Shown here: one piece after another, positions 1 through 11,386 of the stretch
How the letters are laid out: each line of letters starts with the position of its first letter
Numbering within the stretch: position 1 is the first letter of the stretch
Assembly (NCBI RefSeq): GCF_035594125.1
Contig: NC_087190.1
Span: 7,987,539-8,051,538, forward strand
Direction: 5' to 3'
Length of the DNA: 64,000 bases
Source of the DNA: Scylla paramamosain
Lineage: Eukaryota > Arthropoda > Malacostraca > Decapoda > Portunidae
Translations under genes and position numbers: made by a program
The notes under the pieces: generated by a model
Told to the model about the DNA's origin: nothing
What the model saw: only the letters and a program-made list of their open reading frames with translations
Database searches by the model: none

Positions 1-1999
1 TTTTTCTTCCTTTTTACTGTTTGTTGCCTAATATCCTCAAAAACACTTTTTTTGACACGTTTCTGGGAATGTCGTGTTCTAACCCCGGATAGGGTGATTT
101 ATATATATTTTGGAGGGTTGGTATCTAATAAGCTGGAACTACTGAAAAGATGTTTTTGGTATTGTTATTTGCTATTCACATATAGGGTAATTTGCGTGCA
201 TTTTGGCGTTTTGGTACCTAACAATCTTAATAACACTCATAATACGCCATTCTAGTAATCTTTTTTTTTTTTTTTGTTATATAGGGTGCTTGTCTGCATT
301 TGACGTTTTAGTACGTAACATGGCGAAAACACTCATAATACACGTTTTTGGTAATGTTGTTCTATTTTTCCATATAGAGAGCGATTCACGTAGTTTAGTG
401 TTTTGGTATCAATAATGTTGAAAAACACTTATAACACCCGTTTCTGTTAATATCGTTTCGTTTCCCAGTAACGGATACTTTGGATGCATTTTGGTGTTTG
501 TTACCTAAATAGCTCAAAAACACTCAAAACACACGTTTTTCTTAATATAGTTTTGTTTCACCTCAAAGGGTGTTTTACATATGTTTTAGTGTTTTGGTAC
601 GTAAGAAGCTTAAGATTTCTTAAAAGACACGTTGTTGATAATGTTGCTTTGTTTCCCTCTGCTTTCTAGCGTTTTCGTGCCTAATATGCTCAAATCACAC
701 AAATTACACGTTTCTGGTGATGTCAATTCGCTACCCAAATAGGGTGCTTTGCATGCATTTTCACGTTTCGGTACCCAACAAGTTGGAAAACAATGAAAAG
801 ACAAATTCTCGGTTATGTACTTCTGTTTCTCCATAAACAACGTTTTGTATGCGTTTTCGCGTTTTGGTACTAAGAAGTTGAAAAACGTTGAAAAGACACG
901 TTTTTGTTATTGTTATTTGTTTTTGCCTTATTGGGAGTTTGCATGCACTTTAGTGTTTTGGTAAAAACACTCATAATACACATTTTTGTAATATTATTCT
1001 GTGCTTTATATGCATTTTAACATTTTGGTACCTAACATTGAGAAAAGCACTCATAATACAAGTTTTGATGATGCTGTTCTGTTTCTCAATATAGTGATAT
1101 TCACGTATTTTTAGCGTTTTGTTACTGAAGAAGTTGAAAAACAATTATAACACACGTTTCTGCTAATATCGTTTCGTTTCCCTATATCGGGTGATTATCA
1201 TGGACTTTGGTGTTTTGTTATCTAACAAGCCCAAAAACAATGAAGAAACACATTTTTTGGTAATGTTCTGTTTCTCTATAAACAGTGTTACACTGTTTTA
1301 GCCTTTTGGTTCGGAAGAAGCTCAAAAACACTCAAAAGACGTGTTTTTGATAAAGAGTGTTTTCAATGTTTTTGTAGCTTTTTTTGTGGCTAATATGCTA
1401 AAAAAACACAGAAATGACACATCTCTGGGAATGCCGTTTCGTTACCTCAAATAGGATGCTTTGTATGTGTTTTGTTATTTTGGTACCCAACATATTGGAA
1501 AAAAAAAGAAAAAAAACTCAAAACACGTTTTTGGCAACGTTGCTCTGTTTCTCCATAAAGAGCGTTTCGCATGTTTTAACTTTTTTGGTATGTTACGAGC
1601 TTAAAAAAAATCATAACGCACGTTTTTGTATCCAAAATGCATATAAAGCAATTTGTATGAGTGCTCTGTATGCATTTTGGGGTTTTGGTACCTAAACACA
1701 AAGAAAAACACTCACAGTAGGTTTTTGGTAAAATTATTCTGTTTCTCCATATATATAAATATTTGCGCGTTTTAGCGTTATGGTACATAAGAAGATAACC
1801 CTCAAAATACACACGATGATAATGTTATTTTGTTTTCCCATGTAGGGTAATTTTCATGCGTTTTAGAGTTTTGGTGCTTAATATGCTCAAAAACATCCAA
1901 ATGGCACGTTTTCTGTAAATGTCGTTCTAGTATCTAACCAGCTGGAAAATACTAAACACACACACGTTTTCGGTAATGTTGTTAGGTTTCTGAATAAGA

Positions 2000-2034
2000 T
2001 AATAATAATAATAATAATAAGAAGAAGAAGAAGA
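2000..2034. repeat. Compound microsatellite (AAT)n-(AAG)n
   Basis: About seven AAT units run directly into about five AAG units, inside an F-orientation satellite monomer at the place where other monomers read GGTAATGTTGTT. It looks like local slippage expansion within the satellite. Confidence 0.9.
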
Positions 2035-5030
2035 TAACAATAATAAGTTTGCTTTTCTCATATAGGGTGCTTTGCATGCACATTATCGTTTTGGTAAATA
2101 ACAAGCTCAAAAAACACTCTTGATAAACTTTTCCGTTAATATCGTTTTATTTCAAAATATCGGGTAATTTGCATGCATTTAGGCGTTTTGGTACCTTTCA
2201 AGCTCGAAAACACTCAAAACACCCGTTTTTGGTAATGTTCTGTTCCTCCATAAAGATTGTTTTGGAGCGTTTTAGAGATTTGGTACGTAATAAGCTCAAA
2301 AACACGCAAAAGACACGTTTTTGATAATGTTTTATTTTCCCATGTATAGTGTTTTCCATTCTTATCAGCGTTTTGATGTAAAAAAAAAAGCACCCAAATG
2401 ACACGTTTCTGGTAAAATCGTTTTATTACCCCAAATAGGATATTTTGCATGCATTTTGTCGTCTTTGTACCTAACAAGATGGAAAAAGCTTAAAACACAC
2501 AAGTTCGTAATATTATTCTACTTGCCGATGAATGGCGTTTTGCATGCATTTTAACGTTTTAGTACGTAAGCAGAAAAAATAAAACATTCAAAAGAATGTT
2601 CTTTATTTTTCCCATATAGCGTGCTGGTATAGCGTTTTGGTACCTAACAAGCACAAAAACACTCATAATATTTTTTTTTCTAATAAATTTGTTCTGTTTC
2701 TTCATGTTGGCTACTTTGTATGCATTTTGGCGTTTTAGTACCTAACATAGGGGAAAACACTCATAATACACGTGTTTGGTAATGTTCTGTTTCCTCGATA
2801 GGGTGATTTGTATGCATTTTGGAGTTTTATTATCTAACTGCGAAAAAAAAACTCATAATACACGTTTTGGTAACGTTGTTCTGTTTCTTTATATAGAATG
2901 TTATTCATATATTTTTTGAGTTTTGGTGAAAATCTCATAATGCACTTCTCTGTTAATATCGTTTCGTTTCCTATTATCGGGTAATATGCATGTATTTTGG
3001 TGTTTTCCGATCTAAAAAAAGCTGAAAAACATTCAATACAAATGTTGTTTCTCCATAAAAAAAAGTTATTTTCCACGCGTTTGAGAGTTTTGGTACGTAA
3101 GAAGCTAAAAAAAAATAAATTCAGCGATATGGTGCTTACCCCAAAACAACCCATATGACAATTTTCTGGTAATGTCGTTCCGTTACTGCATCGAGAGTTC
3201 TTTGCATGTATTTTGGCATTTTGGTACTTATGAAGCTCAAAGACACTCAAAATACACGTTTTTTGGCAATGTTGTCCTGTTTCTCCATTACACGTTATTT
3301 TGTATGCGTTTTAACGTGTTTGTACATAAGAAATAGAAAAAAAAAACATTTTTTTAAATTTTTTCCAATATAGGGTGCTTTGCTTGCACTTTGTCATTTT
3401 GGTACCTAAGAAGCTCCAAAATGTTCATAACACACGATATTGGTAATGTTGTTCTGTTTCTTCATTTAGGGTTCTTTGTATGTATTTTGCCGTTTTGGTA
3501 CCTGACATGGGGAATATCGTTAATATCGTTTCGTTTCCCTATATAAGGTATTTTGCATGAATTTTGGCGTTTTATTACCTAATAAGCTCAAGAAGAAAAA
3601 ATCAAAACACTTTTTCCTAACGTTCTTCTGTTTCTTTAATAAAGGGTGGTTTCGACGCATTTTAGAATTTCGGTACGTAATAAGCTCAAAACACACAAAA
3701 AAAGTTTTTTGATAAAGTTGTTTTGTTTTCCTATATAGAGTATTTTTCATGTCTTTTTTTTTTTTTTTTTTTAGCGTTAGGTGCCTACTATGCTTAAAAG
3801 TAACAAAACAACACGTTTCCAGGAATGTCGTTTCGTTGCCCGAAACAGGGTGCTTTACATATATTTAGAAAATTTTGATTATAACAAGCTGGAAAACACT
3901 CAAAGCACACGTTTTTTGGTAATGTTGTTATGTTTCTCAATAAAGGGCGTTTTGTATGCGTTTTAGCGTTTTGGTTTGTCAGTAGCTGATAAACATCCAA
4001 AAGAGACGTTATTGGTAATCTTGTTTTCTTTTCCCATTTAAGGTGCCTCTCATGCTCTTGGGCGTTTGAGTACCTAACAAGTTAAAAAATTAAAAAACAC
4101 TCGATATATACGCTTTTTGGTAATGTTGTTTCTCCGCATAGAGTACTATACGCTTGTTTTAGCGTTTTGTTACCCAAGAAGCTGAAAAAGACTCATAATA
4201 CACGTTTCCGTTAATAATGTTTCACTTACTCATATCAAGTACTTTGCATGCGTTTCGATCTTTTATTAAAAAGCTAAGAAAAAAAAAATCAAAACACCTG
4301 TTTTTGTTTTTTGTTTTTTTCTTCTGTTTTTCCATAAAAGGTGTTTTGCACGCTTGTTACCGATTTCGTACGTAAGAAGCTCATAAACACTCAAAAGACA
4401 CGTTTTTGATAATACGTTTCTTAATGCCGGATGCTTTGTCTGCATTTTGGCGCTTTGTTGCCTAACATTTGGAAAATATCTCATAAAACACGTTTTTGGT
4501 AAAGTTCTTGCTTCTCGATATAGAGTGTCCTTCACGTGTTTTAGAGGTTTAGTACGTAAGAGACTGGAAAAGATTCATAACACAATTTTCTGTCAATATC
4601 GTTTCATTTCCCCATATCGGGTACTTTGCTTTGGCTTTTTATTTTTTTGGTACCTAACAAATTCAAAATCACATAAAATGCAGTTTTTTTTTTTTTTTGC
4701 TAATTTTGCTGTTTCTAAATAAAGGGTGTTTCGGACGCATTTTAACATTTTGGTCCATAAGCTTAAAAACAAAAGACACATTTCTGATAATGTTTTGTTT
4801 TCCTATTTAGCGTGTTTTCCATTCTTTTAAACAAAAACACCCAAATGATACATTTCACGTAAAGCTGTTTTGTTACCCCATAGACGGTGATTTGCATGTA
4901 TTTTGGCGTTTTGGTAACTAGGAAGTTCAAGAACAGTGTTGTCCTGTTTGTATATAAAAGCTGTTTTGCATGTGTTTTAGCGTTTGGTACGTAAGAAGCT
5001 CAAAACACTCAAAAGAGTAACTTTTTTTTT

Positions 5031-6292
5031 TTTCTCAAAAATACCCATAATACAAATTCTTTGGTAATATTGGTATGTTTCTTTATAGAGGCTGCTTTGT
5101 ATGTATGTTAACGTTTTTGTACCTAACATGAGGACAAACAGTATAAATACTCGTTCTTTTTCTCCATATAGAGATCTATTCATGTGATTTAGCATTCTGG
5201 TACGTAAGAAGCTAAAAAAAATACTCATAATACCCTTTTTCTTTTAATATAATTTCGTTTCCCCATATCCCGCGTGTTCTTTGCATGCATTTTGGCGTTT
5301 TTTTTTTTTTTACCTAAAAGCTCAAAACTTTCAAAACACCCTTTTTGCTAATGTTGTTCTGTTTCTATATAAAAATCGTTTCAGTCGCGTTTTAGCTATT
5401 AAGTGCGTAAGAAGATCAAAAACACTCAAAAGACACGTTTTTCATAGTTATTTTCCCCCATATATAGTATTTTGCATTCTTTTTTAGCGTTTTGGAGCAT
5501 AATGTGAGCGCTCAAAAAACACAAAATAACACGTTTTTGTTAAAATCCTATCCTTTCCCTGTATAAAATACCTTGCATGCCTTCTGGGGTCTTATATAAG
5601 AAGCTCTTATGTAAGAAGCTCAGAAACACATACAAGACCTGTTTTTGTTTTGTTTTTATAATATTGTTTGATTTCCCAAGTAGGATGTTTTCCATGCTTT
5701 TTTTTTTTTTATCGTTTTAGTGCCTATTAGGCATAAAATAAAAACATGTTTATGGTAATGTGTTAGGTGAAATAGGATGTTTTACATATATTTTGACATT
5801 TTGGTACCTGTTAAGATCAAAAACTCTCAAAATGCACAATTGGGGGTAATGTTATTATTTTTCCTTAATAAAGTGTGTTTGGAATGCGTTTTAGAGTTTT
5901 GGTATGAAAGAAACTGAAAAAAAAAAAACTCAAAAGACACGTTTTTAATAATGTTGTCTTCTTTTCCCATATAAGGTACTTAAGCAAACACTTTGGCGAT
6001 TTGGTACCTAAAAAGCTCAAAAACACTCAGAAGACACTTTTCTGGTAATGTTTCCTTTACCCATATGCCTCTCATTGAATTTTGGTATGTAACAAGTTTT
6101 AAAAGATACAATATGAACGTTTTTTGGTAATGTTGTTGTGGTTTTTTTCATACAGGGTGCTATTTCTGTGTTTTAGCATTTTATTATCTAAGAAGCTAAA
6201 GAGCACTAATAAAAAGCATTCCTGTTAATATCGTTTCGTTTCCTCAAATAGGGTCCTTTGCATGGATTTTGGTGTTTTTGTACATGACAAGG
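5031..6292. repeat. Segmental duplication, copy 1 of a 1.26-kb satellite stretch
   Basis: This stretch matches 61011-62253 in the same orientation at high identity, with small differences mainly in homopolymer lengths. Both copies carry rare variants such as a CCCCATATCCCGCGTGTTC stretch and a doubled TATAAGAAGCTCTTATGTAAG stretch near 5595. In both copies a LINE-A fragment follows, so the duplication postdates the LINE insertion. The copies are 56 kb apart in the window. Confidence 0.9.
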
Positions 6293-6326
6293 TAGGAAAC
6301 ACTAATCATACACTTTTTGGTAATTT

Positions 6327-6813
6327 TTCTGCACTTTTCCACGTCTTTTCATAGACGTCCAACCCTTCAGGAGGTAAACATATCACGCAGGGAAGCCACA
6401 GAACGCTTGACTTCTGATCTTTCTAAAATTTCTGATTGGGGCAGAGCAAACTTGGTATTGTTCAATGCCTCAAAAACTCAATTCCTCCATCTATCAACTC
6501 GACACAACCTTCCAGACAACTATCCCCTCTTCTTCAATGACACTCAACTGTCCCCCTCTTTTACACTGAACATCCTCGGTCTGTCCTTTACTTATAATCT
6601 GAACTGGAAACTTCACATCTCATCTCTAGCTAAAACAGCTTCTATGAAGTTAGATGTTCTGAAAAGTCTCCGCCAGTTTTTCTCACCCCCCCCAGCTGCT
6701 AACTCTGTACAAGGGCCTTATCCGTCCATGTATGGAGTATGCTTCACATGTTTGGGGAGTTCCACTCATACTGCTCTTCTAGACAGGGTGGAATCAAAAG
6801 CTTTTCGTCTAAA
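6327..6813 (+). mobile_element. LINE-A copy 1: 3' fragment of a Jockey-like non-LTR retrotransposon
   Basis: This stretch has clearly more G and C than the satellite and encodes a broken reverse-transcriptase C-terminal part on the plus strand. Readable pieces are [53 protein letters not shown], and later LLDRVESKAFRL. The first piece normally lies just after the catalytic YxDD box of this family, so the active site and everything upstream are missing. A C8 run near 6686 and a shortened G run near 6757 each shift the frame, and the second restores the frame lost at the first. The 3' end is cut off at about 6813, where the large inverted repeat begins. It is a dead fragment, and the apparent start at 6317 lies in satellite. 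The family assignment rests on remembered decapod elements. Confidence 0.85.
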
Positions 6814-6818
6814 CAGAA

Positions 6819-9163
6819 TAATATTATCAAAATCATAATTTTTTTTTATTTTTTATTTTTTATAGTTTGTTACGTAGAAAAAGCGAAAATGCATGCAAAG
6901 TACCCTATATAAGGAAACAAAAAGATTTCATGAGAAACTTCTATTATGAGTATTTTGAGGTCCTTAGGTACCAAAATGTTAAAGTGCATGAATAACACTC
7001 TATATGGAGAAACACAAAAAGCATTATCGAAAACATGTATCTCGACTGCATTTCATATTGTTAGACAATATGTCTTTTTGAGTGTTTATGAGCGTACTAA
7101 GCACCAAAACCCTAAAATGTATGTAAGCATCCTGTATGAGTAAACAAAATAATATAACTACATACATCTCTTTTCAGTGTATTTTGAGGTATGTACCAAC
7201 ACGCTAAAATGCATGCAAAAAAAAAAAAAAAACGTATAAAGGAATAGTAAAAAATTACAAAAGAAACGTGTTTTTAGTGCTTTTCAACTCAATACGTAGA
7301 AAACGCCAAAATGCATGTAAATTACCCTATATCTGGTAACGAAAAGATATTACAAGAAACTTGTATTTTTATTGTTTTTGAGCTTCTTTGGTACCAAAAC
7401 GAGAAAAAGTATGCATAGCACCCTATATAGAGAAACATAATAAGATAACCAAAAATTGGTATTTTGAGTGATTTTTCACATTCTTAGATACCAAAACGCC
7501 AAAATGTACGGAAAGTACCTTATATCGGGATAGGAAACGAGATTTCAAGAAACGGGTCTTTTGTGTGTTTGTGAGCGTGCTACGCACAAAAATGCTAAAA
7601 AAAAAAAAAACGTAAAACAAACATTAATAAAACATCTTCTGAGAGTTTTTGAGCTACTTACGTCGTAAAATGATAAAACGCATGCAAATGCTTTATGAAA
7701 AAACAAAATAACTTTAGCAAAAAACTTGTATTTTTTTCAGCTTTTTACGTACAAAAAAGCTGAATTGCATGGAAAATAGTTGATAAGGGGAAACGAAAGA
7801 ACTTTACGAGAAACGTGTATTATGCTTGTTTTTGAGCTTCTTAGGTACCAAACCAGAAAAAAAATGTATGAATATCACACTATATAAAAGAAACATAAAT
7901 TATTATAAAAAAACAAACTTGTATTTTGAATGTTTTTAACATTGTTAGGTATAAAAACGGTGAAGTGCATGGAAATATCCCTATAAGGAGAAACAGAACT
8001 ACGTTTCCAGAATCGTATATTTTCAGTGTTTTTAACGTATTAGCAAGGAAAATGGTAAAAAAAAAAACGGAAAAAAAAATCCTTATGGAAAATAAGTATC
8101 CAGGTTTTTTGAGTTATTTTTTACGTCAAAAACACCAAAATGCATACAAACTATTCTATATGGGGAACCAAAACGACATAACAAGAAACGTTTATTATCA
8201 TTATATTTTTTTTTAGCTTCTTAGGTACCAAAACGTTAAAACGCATGAATAGCGCTTTATTTGGAGAAAAAGATTAATACCAAAAAAGTGTATTTTAAGT
8301 GTATTTCACATTATTAGGAGATATAACAGCGAAATGCATGCAAAGCACTCGATATGGAGAAACGAAAAGTCTTTACGAGAAATCTGTTTTTTGAACTTCT
8401 TAAGTACCAAACTCTAAAACGCATGAATAACCTTCTTTATGAAAAAAAAAAAAAACAGAACAATAGTACCAAGAACCGTGTCTTTTGAGTGTTTTTTTTT
8501 CAGTATCTTACGTACCAAAAACGCAAAAAACGCATGCAAAACACACTTTATGGAGAAAAAGACTAATATTACCAAAAACAAGTTTTTTTTGGGTGTTTTG
8601 TGACCTTAGGTGGAAAAACGCCAAAATACATCCTTCTTAGGTACGAAAATTTTATATGGAGAAACGAAAAGTCATTACAAGAAACGTGTTATGAATGTTT
8701 TTGAGCTTCTTAGGTACCAAAACGCAATAAACCATGAATAACATTCTATATGAAGATACAAAACAACATTACCGAATACGTGTTTTGAGTGCCTTTTTTT
8801 CACATTCATATATAGCAAAACACCAAAATGCATCCAACGATCCCTATATAGGGAAAAGAAATTAAATTTCTAGTAACGTGTCTTTTATGAGTTTATTAGC
8901 GTGTTAAGTACCAAAACGAAAAGAAAAAAAGTAAATAAAAAATAAAAAAAACACCCTATATGGATAACAAAACGTCACCGAAACCGTCTCTTTTCAGTGT
9001 TTTTCAGGTAATTACGTATCATAATGCTAAAACGCATGAAAAAAAAAACATTTATGGCGAAACATTATATATTTGCGAAAAAAAAAAAAAAGGTTTTTGA
9101 GTTTGTTACAAAAACGACAAAATGCACACAAAGTACACTATGGGAAACGAAAGGGCATTACCT
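6819..9163 (+). repeat. Left arm of a 2.34-kb inverted repeat (satellite, R orientation)
   Basis: This arm is the reverse complement of 11387-13730 along its full length, with scattered substitutions and differences in homopolymer length. Matching landmarks are the A/T-run join at 6819-6865 against 13670-13730, and an identical 65-codon frame at 6946-7143 on plus and 13402-13599 on minus, with one residue different. The outer edge abuts the LINE-A truncation at 6813. The inner edge falls at GGCATTACCTGA (9163), where monomer orientation flips. The arm is composed of ordinary satellite monomers. With a spacer of about 2.2 kb the pair could form a very large stem. Confidence 0.9.
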
Positions 9164-9295
9164 GAGTGTTTGCATGCATTTTTGCGTTTTGGTACCTAAC
9201 AAGATCATAATCACTCAAAAAACATGTTCCTAGAAATGTCTTTTTTTTTTTCCTCATATAGGGTACCTTACATGTATTTATGCATTTAATTACTT
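8275..9295. repeat. Tandem duplication within the palindrome, copy 1 (about 1.02 kb)
   Basis: This segment recurs at 9311-10332, an offset of about 1036 bp. The two differ by a few substitutions (for example near 8818 and 9852) and by A-run lengths. The unit contains an orientation switch: R monomers to 9163, then about 130 bp of F monomer. An AT-only stretch of about 15 bp at 9296-9310 separates the copies. Copy 1 matches the right palindrome arm slightly better than copy 2, as seen at 8816-8822. Confidence 0.9.
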
Positions 9296-9310
9296 TAAAA
9301 TTTAATTTAT

Positions 9311-10332
9311 TAATACCAAAAAAGTGTATTTTAAGTGTATTTCACATTATTAGGAGATATAACAGCGAAATGCATGCAAAGCACTCGATATGGAGAAACG
9401 AAAAGTCTTTACGAGAAATCTGTTTTTTGAACTTCTTAAGTACCAAACTCTAAAACGCATGAATAACCTTCTTTATGAAAAAAAAAAAAAACAGAACAAT
9501 AGTACCAAGAACCGTGTCTTTTGAGTGTTTTTTTTCAGTATCTTACGTACCAAAAACGCAAAAAACGCATGCAAAACACACTTTATGGAGAAAAAGACTA
9601 ATATTACCAAAAACAAGTTTTTTTTGGGTGTTTTGTGACCTTAGGTGGAAAAACGCCAAAATACATCCTTCTTAGGTACGAAAATTTTATATGGAGAAAC
9701 GAAAAGGCATTACAAGAAACGTGTTATGAATGTTTTTGAGCTTCTTAGGTACCAAAACGCAATAAACCATGAATAACATTCTATATGAAGATACAAAACA
9801 ACATTACCGAATACGTGTTTTGCGTGCCTTTTTTTCACATTCATAGATACCAAAACACCAAAATGCATCCAACGATCCCTATATAGGGAAAATAAATTAA
9901 ATTTCTAGTAACGTGTCTTTTATGAGTTTATTAGCGTGTTAAGTAGCAAAACGAAAAAAAAAAAGTAAATAAAAAATAAAAAAACACCCTATATGGATAA
10001 CAAAACTTCACCGAAACCGTCTCTTTTCAGTGTTTTTCAGGTAATTACGTATCATAATGCTAAAACGCATGAAAAAAAAAAAAAAAAACATTTATGGCGA
10101 GACATTATATATTTGCGAAAAAAAAAAAGGTTTTTGAGTTTGTTACAAAAACGACAAAATGCACACAAAGTACACTATGGGAAACGAAAGGGCATTACCT
10201 GAGTGTTTGCATGCATTTTTGCGTTTTGGTACCTAACAAGATCATAATCACTCAAAAAACATGTTCCTAGAAATGTCTTTTTTTTTTCCTCTTATAGGGT
10301 ACCTTACATGTATTTATGCATTTAATTACTTA
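9311..10332. repeat. Tandem duplication within the palindrome, copy 2
   Basis: This is a near-identical repeat of 8275-9295. R monomers run to 10202, then the strand flips to F at the same GGCATTACCTGA join. Bases 9311-10202 are therefore also inverted relative to 11387-12285, giving the right arm two possible pairing partners. Confidence 0.9.
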
Positions 10333-11386
10333 ACAGTGTAAAAGAATACACAAAACACGTTTCTTTTTTCTTTTGATGTTGTTCTGTTTCTCCATTTAGA
10401 GTGTTAATACAGGGTTTTCGCGTTTTCGTAGACAGGAATCTCAAAAACACTCATAACACACATTTCTCGCAATGTCTTTTCATTTCCTCATTCTTTGCAT
10501 GCATTTTGGCGATTTTGTACGTAACAAGCTCAAAAGAATTTAAATACTTGTTTTTGTTAAGGTTATTCTCTTTCTATTTAAAAGGGTGTTTTCCATTCGT
10601 TTTATGGTTTTTGTACATAAATAGCTCAAAAACACACCAAACACACGTTTTTTAGAAATGTTGTTTTGCTTTCTCCATAGAGGAACTTTTCCATGCCTTT
10701 TAGCGTTTTTGTGCCTAACACGCTCATAAACACTTAAAAAAAAAAAAAATAAAAAATACATGTTTCTGGAAATGTCGTTTCGTTTCCCTAAAGAGGGTAC
10801 TTTGCATGCATTTTGGCGTTTTTGCTATCTTACAATGTGAAATAATACTAAAAAATCACGTTTTTTGGTAAGCGTTTTTATTTTATTTATTTTTTTCCAT
10901 ATAGAGTAATACTATTTATGTCTTTTAGCGTTTTGGTACCTAAAAAGATTAAAAACACTGATAATACACTTTTTTTGTAATGCCTTTTCGTTTCTAAATA
11001 TTAGGTACTTTGCATACATTTTGGCGTTTTCGTAGTTAACAAACTGAAAACCCTTAAAGTACTTGTTTTTTTTCGTAATTTTATTGTGTTTCTCCATAAA
11101 TCATGTTTCACGTGTGTTTTAGCTTTTTGGTACGTAAGTAGCTCAAAAACATTTTGGTGCCTAACACGATCATAAACACTCAACAGACACGTTTCACGAA
11201 ATATCATTTTCTTTCCCAACTATAGCCTATTTTTTCTGTTTTTTTAGCTTTTTGGCACCTAATAATGTGTAATACACATAAAACAAGTTTTTGGTAGTTT
11301 TTTTTTTTTCCATTGAGTACTATTAATACCTTTTAACATTTTGGTACCTAAGAAGCTCAAAAGCACTAATAATACACGTTTCAGGT
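10333..11386 (-). repeat. Spacer of the inverted repeat, F-orientation satellite
   Basis: About eleven diverged F monomers fill the region between the tandem copy and the right arm. No gene, RNA or non-satellite insert is visible. The orientation does not change on entering the right arm at 11387. Confidence 0.8.

Larger units (their letters stand above)
1..6292 (-). repeat. Irregular monomeric satellite block, F orientation
   Basis: The block consists of consecutive diverged copies of a unit of about 93-99 bp. In this orientation each copy reads TTTGGYGTTTTGGTACCTAA, then a run of AAAAACACTC, then ACACGTTT, GGTAATGTYGTT and a CCATATAGGG-like stretch before GCATGCATTTT. Successive GGGT anchors lie near 185, 284 and 377. 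I assign strand '-' because the motif order defined as R in the summary runs on the minus strand. Monomer variants recur (for example a CTAACATGGGG type near 317, 2742 and 3503), but the spacing is irregular, so I see no fixed higher-order period. Open frames of 60-140 codons occur on both strands. They are explained by a 96-bp period divisible by three, and I do not call them genes. Confidence 0.9.

Noticed and set aside
2834..3250. 138-codon minus-strand open frame
   Set aside because: It is satellite sequence throughout, made of the same 32-residue pattern as dozens of other frames.
3820..3860. TTTCGTTGCCCGAAAC and TTTCGTTTCC...CGGG stretches as a CENP-B-box-like site
   Set aside because: The spacing between TTCG and CGGG does not fit the 17-bp box, and the CGGG part is absent from most monomers.
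6317..6838. 173-codon open frame as an intact host protein
   Set aside because: It is a LINE fragment with two frameshifts that compensate each other. Its first residues and its end are satellite.
7200..7640. Direct repeats at regular spacing as a CRISPR array
   Set aside because: The period is about 96 bp with similarity over the whole unit. There are no unique spacers and no cas genes, and the context is eukaryotic.
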